From: Streptomyces diastatochromogenes
GTDB lineage: Bacteria; Actinomycetota; Actinomycetes; Streptomycetales; Streptomycetaceae
Assembly: GCF_002242805.1 (NCBI RefSeq)
Contig: NZ_MCGQ01000005.1
Coordinates: 65,566 to 129,565, forward strand
DNA length: 64,000 nt
Direction of reading: 5' to 3'
Part shown: piece after piece, positions 61,177 through 64,000 of the stretch
Numbering within the stretch: the first letter of the stretch is position 1
Layout of the letters: the number at the start of each line of letters is the position of its first letter
Translations under genes and position numbers: made by a program
The notes under the pieces: model-generated
Told to the model about the DNA's origin: nothing
The model's database searches: none
The model's input: only the letters and a program-made list of their open reading frames with translations

Positions 61177-62465
61177 GGGATCCTCCCTGCGCCCGCACCG
61201 CGCGCCACCTCTCGGTCGGCCACCGCGGCGCTGTCGATCTTTCCGTGCAGGGTAGGCGTCCAGCCGACGTCCGCCGTGAGGTCGCGCTCGCTGCCCGAGT
61301 TGTAGGCGTTGTGGATGGCGAGCAGGTCGACCGGGTAGCCGTTGAAGAGGGTGCCGCTCTGGTGCAGGGCGGAGCCGTTCCAGCTCTTGACCAGGTCGGC
61401 GGCCTCGACGTGGCTCGGGGTGTGGAAGGCGTTGTTCTCGGCGTAGATCGCGGACTCGGTGGAGACGCCCAGGGAGTACCGGTACTCGCTGCCCTCGGGG
61501 ACCACGTACCGGTTGTCGTACAGGTGCACCTGCCCGAAGCGGACGCGTGGTGCGCGCTGGACGACGGACTCGAACTGGTTGTGGTGCAGGGTCACCCGCA
61601 GCTTGCCGCGGTCGCCGGTGGCCGAGTCGCTGTTGCCGATGAGCATCGCCTTGTCGTGGTCGGCGAACCGGGACCAGGAGACGGTGACCAGGTCGGAGCC
61701 GCCCGTGATGTCCAGCAGGCCGTCGTGGCGGAGGTAGTTGCGGGCGAAGTAGGTGGGCTCGGCGGCGTCCGGGTGGCCCCGGTCGGAGGCGGTGACGTGG
61801 TCGATCCAGACGTGGGTGGCGCCGGTCAGCGAGAGGGTGTCGTAGGCCGTCTTCCAGTCGCCGAGGCCGCCGGTGTTGGGCTGCCAGACGGGGAAGCAGT
61901 CGTAGGCGTCGCGGAGTTCGAGGTTGCGGACGATGACGTTGTCCGCGTCCTTGATCTGGAGGTCGGCGCCCTTGAGGAGGGCCTTGGAGCCGAGGCCGAC
62001 GATCGTGGTGTTCGAGCCGACGGGCAGGACGACCCGCTCGGCCTGCCGGGCCGCCGACGCCTGGCGTGCCTCCTCCTGCGGGCCGCTGGGCTTGGCGGAG
62101 CCCCAGGTGCGGGGGTCGTAGGCGGCCAGGTACTTCTTCAGGGCGTACCCGTCGGTGGCGTGGTCGGCGCAGTCCAGGTGACGGCCGGAGTCGTCGGTGT
62201 CGGCGTCGACGGTCCCGGCGATCCTGATGATCTTCGGGGTGTCGCTGCCGCCGTCGAGGGCGCGGACGAGGCCCGCGCGGTCGGTCACCGTGTAGACGTG
62301 TGCGTCGTCGGCCGCCGCGCCGCCGGTGGTGCCGCCCTCGGCCGCGGCCCAGCCGTCGTCCGGGGCGAGCACGTCCCGGCTGATGTCACGGGCGTCGTCG
62401 GCGTGCGCGGGCACACACAGAACCCCCAACAGCGCCGCCGCAAGCGTGAGGTGACGGAATCTCAT
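61173..62465 (-). CDS. Secreted pectate lyase (PL1), copy 3
   Basis: This 430-residue secreted PL1 enzyme has a signal peptide ending near VPAHADD. It has HVWIDHVTASDRGHPDA, WSRFADHDKAMLIGNSDS and the catalytic Arg region VQRAPRVRFGQVHLYDNRY. ATG 62465 overlaps the permease stop (ATGA), so this secreted enzyme is translationally coupled to the importer genes. It is a paralogue of the PL1 at 52981. Confidence 0.92.
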   Translation of the reverse strand: MRFRHLTLAAALLGVLCVPAHADDARDISRDVLAPDDGWAAAEGGTTGGAAADDAHVYTVTDRAGLVRALDGGSDTPKIIRIAGTVDADTDDSGRHLDCADHATDGYALKKYLAAYDPRTWGSAKPSGPQEEARQASAARQAERVVLPVGSNTTIVGLGSKALLKGADLQIKDADNVIVRNLELRDAYDCFPVWQPNTGGLGDWKTAYDTLSLTGATHVWIDHVTASDRGHPDAAEPTYFARNYLRHDGLLDITGGSDLVTVSWSRFADHDKAMLIGNSDSATGDRGKLRVTLHHNQFESVVQRAPRVRFGQVHLYDNRYVVPEGSEYRYSLGVSTESAIYAENNAFHTPSHVEAADLVKSWNGSALHQSGTLFNGYPVDLLAIHNAYNSGSERDLTADVGWTPTLHGKIDSAAVADREVARGAGAGRIP

Positions 62466-63346
62466 CCCTTCACCGCCCCCGCGCTGAAACCGGTGATCAG
62501 CCACTTCTGGATGAAGGCGAACACGATCACGACCGGTACGGCCGCGATGATGCCGCCCGCCGCGAGGGCGCCCAGGTCGACGCTGTCCGCGCTCATCAGG
62601 GTGTTGAGGCCGACCGGGATGGTCTGCTTGCTCTGGTCGGAGAGGAACATCAGGGCGAACAGGAAGTGGTTCCAGGCGTGCACGAAGGCGAAGGAGCCCA
62701 CGGCGATCAGCCCGGGCCGCAGCAGCGGCAGGACGACGATCCGGAAGGCGGTCATGCGGTTGCAGCCGTCCACCCAGGCGGCCTCCTCCAGGGAGTACGG
62801 CACGTTCCGGATGAACCCGCTGATCAGGATCATCGACAGCGGCAGCTGGAAGACGGTCTCGGCGATGATGACGCTGCCCAGTGAGTTGATCATCGATAGC
62901 TTGGCGAAGATCTGGAACAGCGGGACCAGCAGCAGGGCGCCCGGCACGAACTGGGAGCAGAGCAGGGCCAGCATGAAGCCGCGCTTGAGCCGGAAGTCGA
63001 AGCGGGCGAGGGCGTAGCCGCCGGCCAGGGCGACCACGGTGGTCAGCACCAGGGTGGCGAGGCCGACGTAGACGCTGTTGGTGAAGTAGGTGCCGAAGCT
63101 GCGCTCGGTCCACACCTTCTGGAAGTGGTCGAAGGTCATCGGCCAGGGGACCAGGGAGGTGGAGCCGGCCGGGCGGAGTGCGAAGAGCAGGATCCAGTAG
63201 AAGGGGATCAGGGTGAAGAGGAGGTAGATCCCCAGGGGGAGGTAGATCTGCCAGCGCGGGACCTCGTCCCAGGCGCGCCGCCTGCCGCGTGGCCGGGCGG
63301 GCTCGGGCGCCGTGCGCTCGGGTGCGGGAGCGATCTCGGTGATCAC
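62462..63346 (-). CDS. CUT1 sugar ABC transporter permease (MalG-type)
   Basis: This 294-residue permease has six predicted spans and the EAA-loop block LEEAAWVDGCNRMTAFRIVVLPLL. The N-terminus is basic (RPRGRRRAWDEVPRW). It pairs with the permease at 63343, which it overlaps by 4 bases. Together with the binding protein at 55204 it should import oligosaccharides from pectin. ATG 63346 is the natural start. Confidence 0.92.
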   Translation of the reverse strand: MITEIAPAPERTAPEPARPRGRRRAWDEVPRWQIYLPLGIYLLFTLIPFYWILLFALRPAGSTSLVPWPMTFDHFQKVWTERSFGTYFTNSVYVGLATLVLTTVVALAGGYALARFDFRLKRGFMLALLCSQFVPGALLLVPLFQIFAKLSMINSLGSVIIAETVFQLPLSMILISGFIRNVPYSLEEAAWVDGCNRMTAFRIVVLPLLRPGLIAVGSFAFVHAWNHFLFALMFLSDQSKQTIPVGLNTLMSADSVDLGALAAGGIIAAVPVVIVFAFIQKWLITGFSAGAVKG

Positions 63347-64000
63347 TTGGTCTCACCTCCGAACTTGCTCAGCCGCAGATAGACGATCGAGCAGAAGAGC
63401 AGGATCACGAACGCCACCGTGGTCAGCGCGGAGGCGTAGCCGAAGTTGTGGGCGTCGACGCTGGTGTTGGCGATGTAGAGCGGGAGGGTGGTGGTCTCGC
63501 CCGCGGGTCCGCCGCCCGTGAGGGTGTAGAGCAGGTCGACGTTGTTGAACTCCCACACCGCGCGCAGCAGCGTGGACAGGACGATCGCGTCCTTCAGATG
63601 AGGCAGGGTGATGTGCCAGAACTGCTTGAGGCGGCTCGCCCCGTCGACCTCGGCGGCCTCGTACAGGTCCTTCGAGACGGACTGGAGGTCGGCGAGGATG
63701 AGGATCGCGAAGAAGGGGACACCGCGCCAGAGGTCGGCGACCACCGCGGCCGGGAAGACCGTGGACGTGTCGGACAGCCAGCTGGTGCCGTAGGAGCCGA
63801 TGCCCGCGTCGGCGAGGTAACGGGTGATGCCCGTCTGGGAGTTGTAGAGCAGCACCCAGATCGCGGAGGTGAGCACCCCGGAGACGGCCCACGGGGAGAA
63901 GACGAGGGCGCGGCCGACCGCCCGGCCCACGAAGGTCTGGTTGACGATGAGCGCGAGCGCCAGCCCGAACAGCAGCTGCAGCCCGACCTCGACCACGACC
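63343..64000 (-). CDS. CUT1 sugar ABC transporter permease (MalF-type), cut by window edge
   Basis: Only the C-terminal part (about 218 residues) is visible; the gene continues beyond base 64000. It shows MalF-type permease features, the EAA-loop YEAAEVDGASRLKQFWHITLP, and several membrane spans. It overlaps the next permease by 4 bases. The start and any further upstream genes of the operon lie outside the window. Confidence 0.9.
   Translation of the reverse strand, partial: VVVEVGLQLLFGLALALIVNQTFVGRAVGRALVFSPWAVSGVLTSAIWVLLYNSQTGITRYLADAGIGSYGTSWLSDTSTVFPAAVVADLWRGVPFFAILILADLQSVSKDLYEAAEVDGASRLKQFWHITLPHLKDAIVLSTLLRAVWEFNNVDLLYTLTGGGPAGETTTLPLYIANTSVDAHNFGYASALTTVAFVILLFCSIVYLRLSKFGGETK

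Overview
The window is high-GC DNA with the hallmarks of a Streptomyces chromosome: ATGA/GTGA-coupled operons, frequent GTG and TTG starts, Streptomyces-type palindromic intergenic repeats, an LAETG-anchored surface protein, a SigE-family ECF sigma factor and a complete ectABCD cluster. The order cobalamin genes, LAETG protein, amino-acid ABC transporter, ectABCD is, from memory, the arrangement found in S. coelicolor relatives. No rRNA, tRNA, CRISPR array, insertion sequence or prophage was recognised, and no gene-free stretch exceeds 300 bases.

Region 1 (1-16304) is a near-continuous cobalamin operon: cobQ (cut at the left edge), cobN, a fused ChlI/ChlD chelatase ATPase, cobO, cobB, cobI, cobM, cobL, a CbiG-CobJ fusion, cobH, a CbiX-type chelatase with a His-rich tail, and a CobC/CobD-like aminotransferase. 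A ZIP-family metal transporter is inserted on the opposite strand between cobI and cobM. The gene set mixes aerobic-route (CobN) and anaerobic-route (CbiG, CbiX) parts.

Region 2 (16322-31836) holds the LAETG surface protein, an amidohydrolase, a three-gene polar amino-acid ABC transporter with a clear promoter and overlapping palindrome, a class-V aminotransferase, ectABCD (ectoine and 5-hydroxyectoine), a second class-V aminotransferase, a FrnE-like DsbA protein, two GNAT enzymes, a DUF1349 protein, and a divergent ketoglutarate-semialdehyde-dehydrogenase-like gene and IclR regulator pair. Region 3 (31913-39426) has a membrane protein coupled to a NarL-type two-component system, a class B penicillin-binding protein, a purine permease and a SigE-family sigma factor with a membrane partner.

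Region 4 (39539-64000) is a large pectin-degradation locus: a PL4 rhamnogalacturonan lyase, two PL9 and three PL1 pectate lyases, two CE8 pectinesterases, a CE12-type acetylesterase, two GH43 enzymes, a class-B-like acid phosphatase, a CUT1 sugar importer without its ATPase, and an intracellular Gfo/Idh/MocA oxidoreductase plus PmoA-like (DUF6807) protein. Secreted enzymes would cut pectin and rhamnogalacturonan, the ABC system would import fragments, and the cytoplasmic GH43 and oxidoreductase would process them.

The most striking content is a two-gene biological-conflict module inside this locus (44582-49485): a 1493-aa caspase-nSTAND-WD40 protein preceded by a small EACC1-like protein. It sits between two PL9 paralogues. 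It carries the only in-frame TTA (bldA-dependent) codons I found in the window, which suggests developmental control of a cell-death or defence effector.
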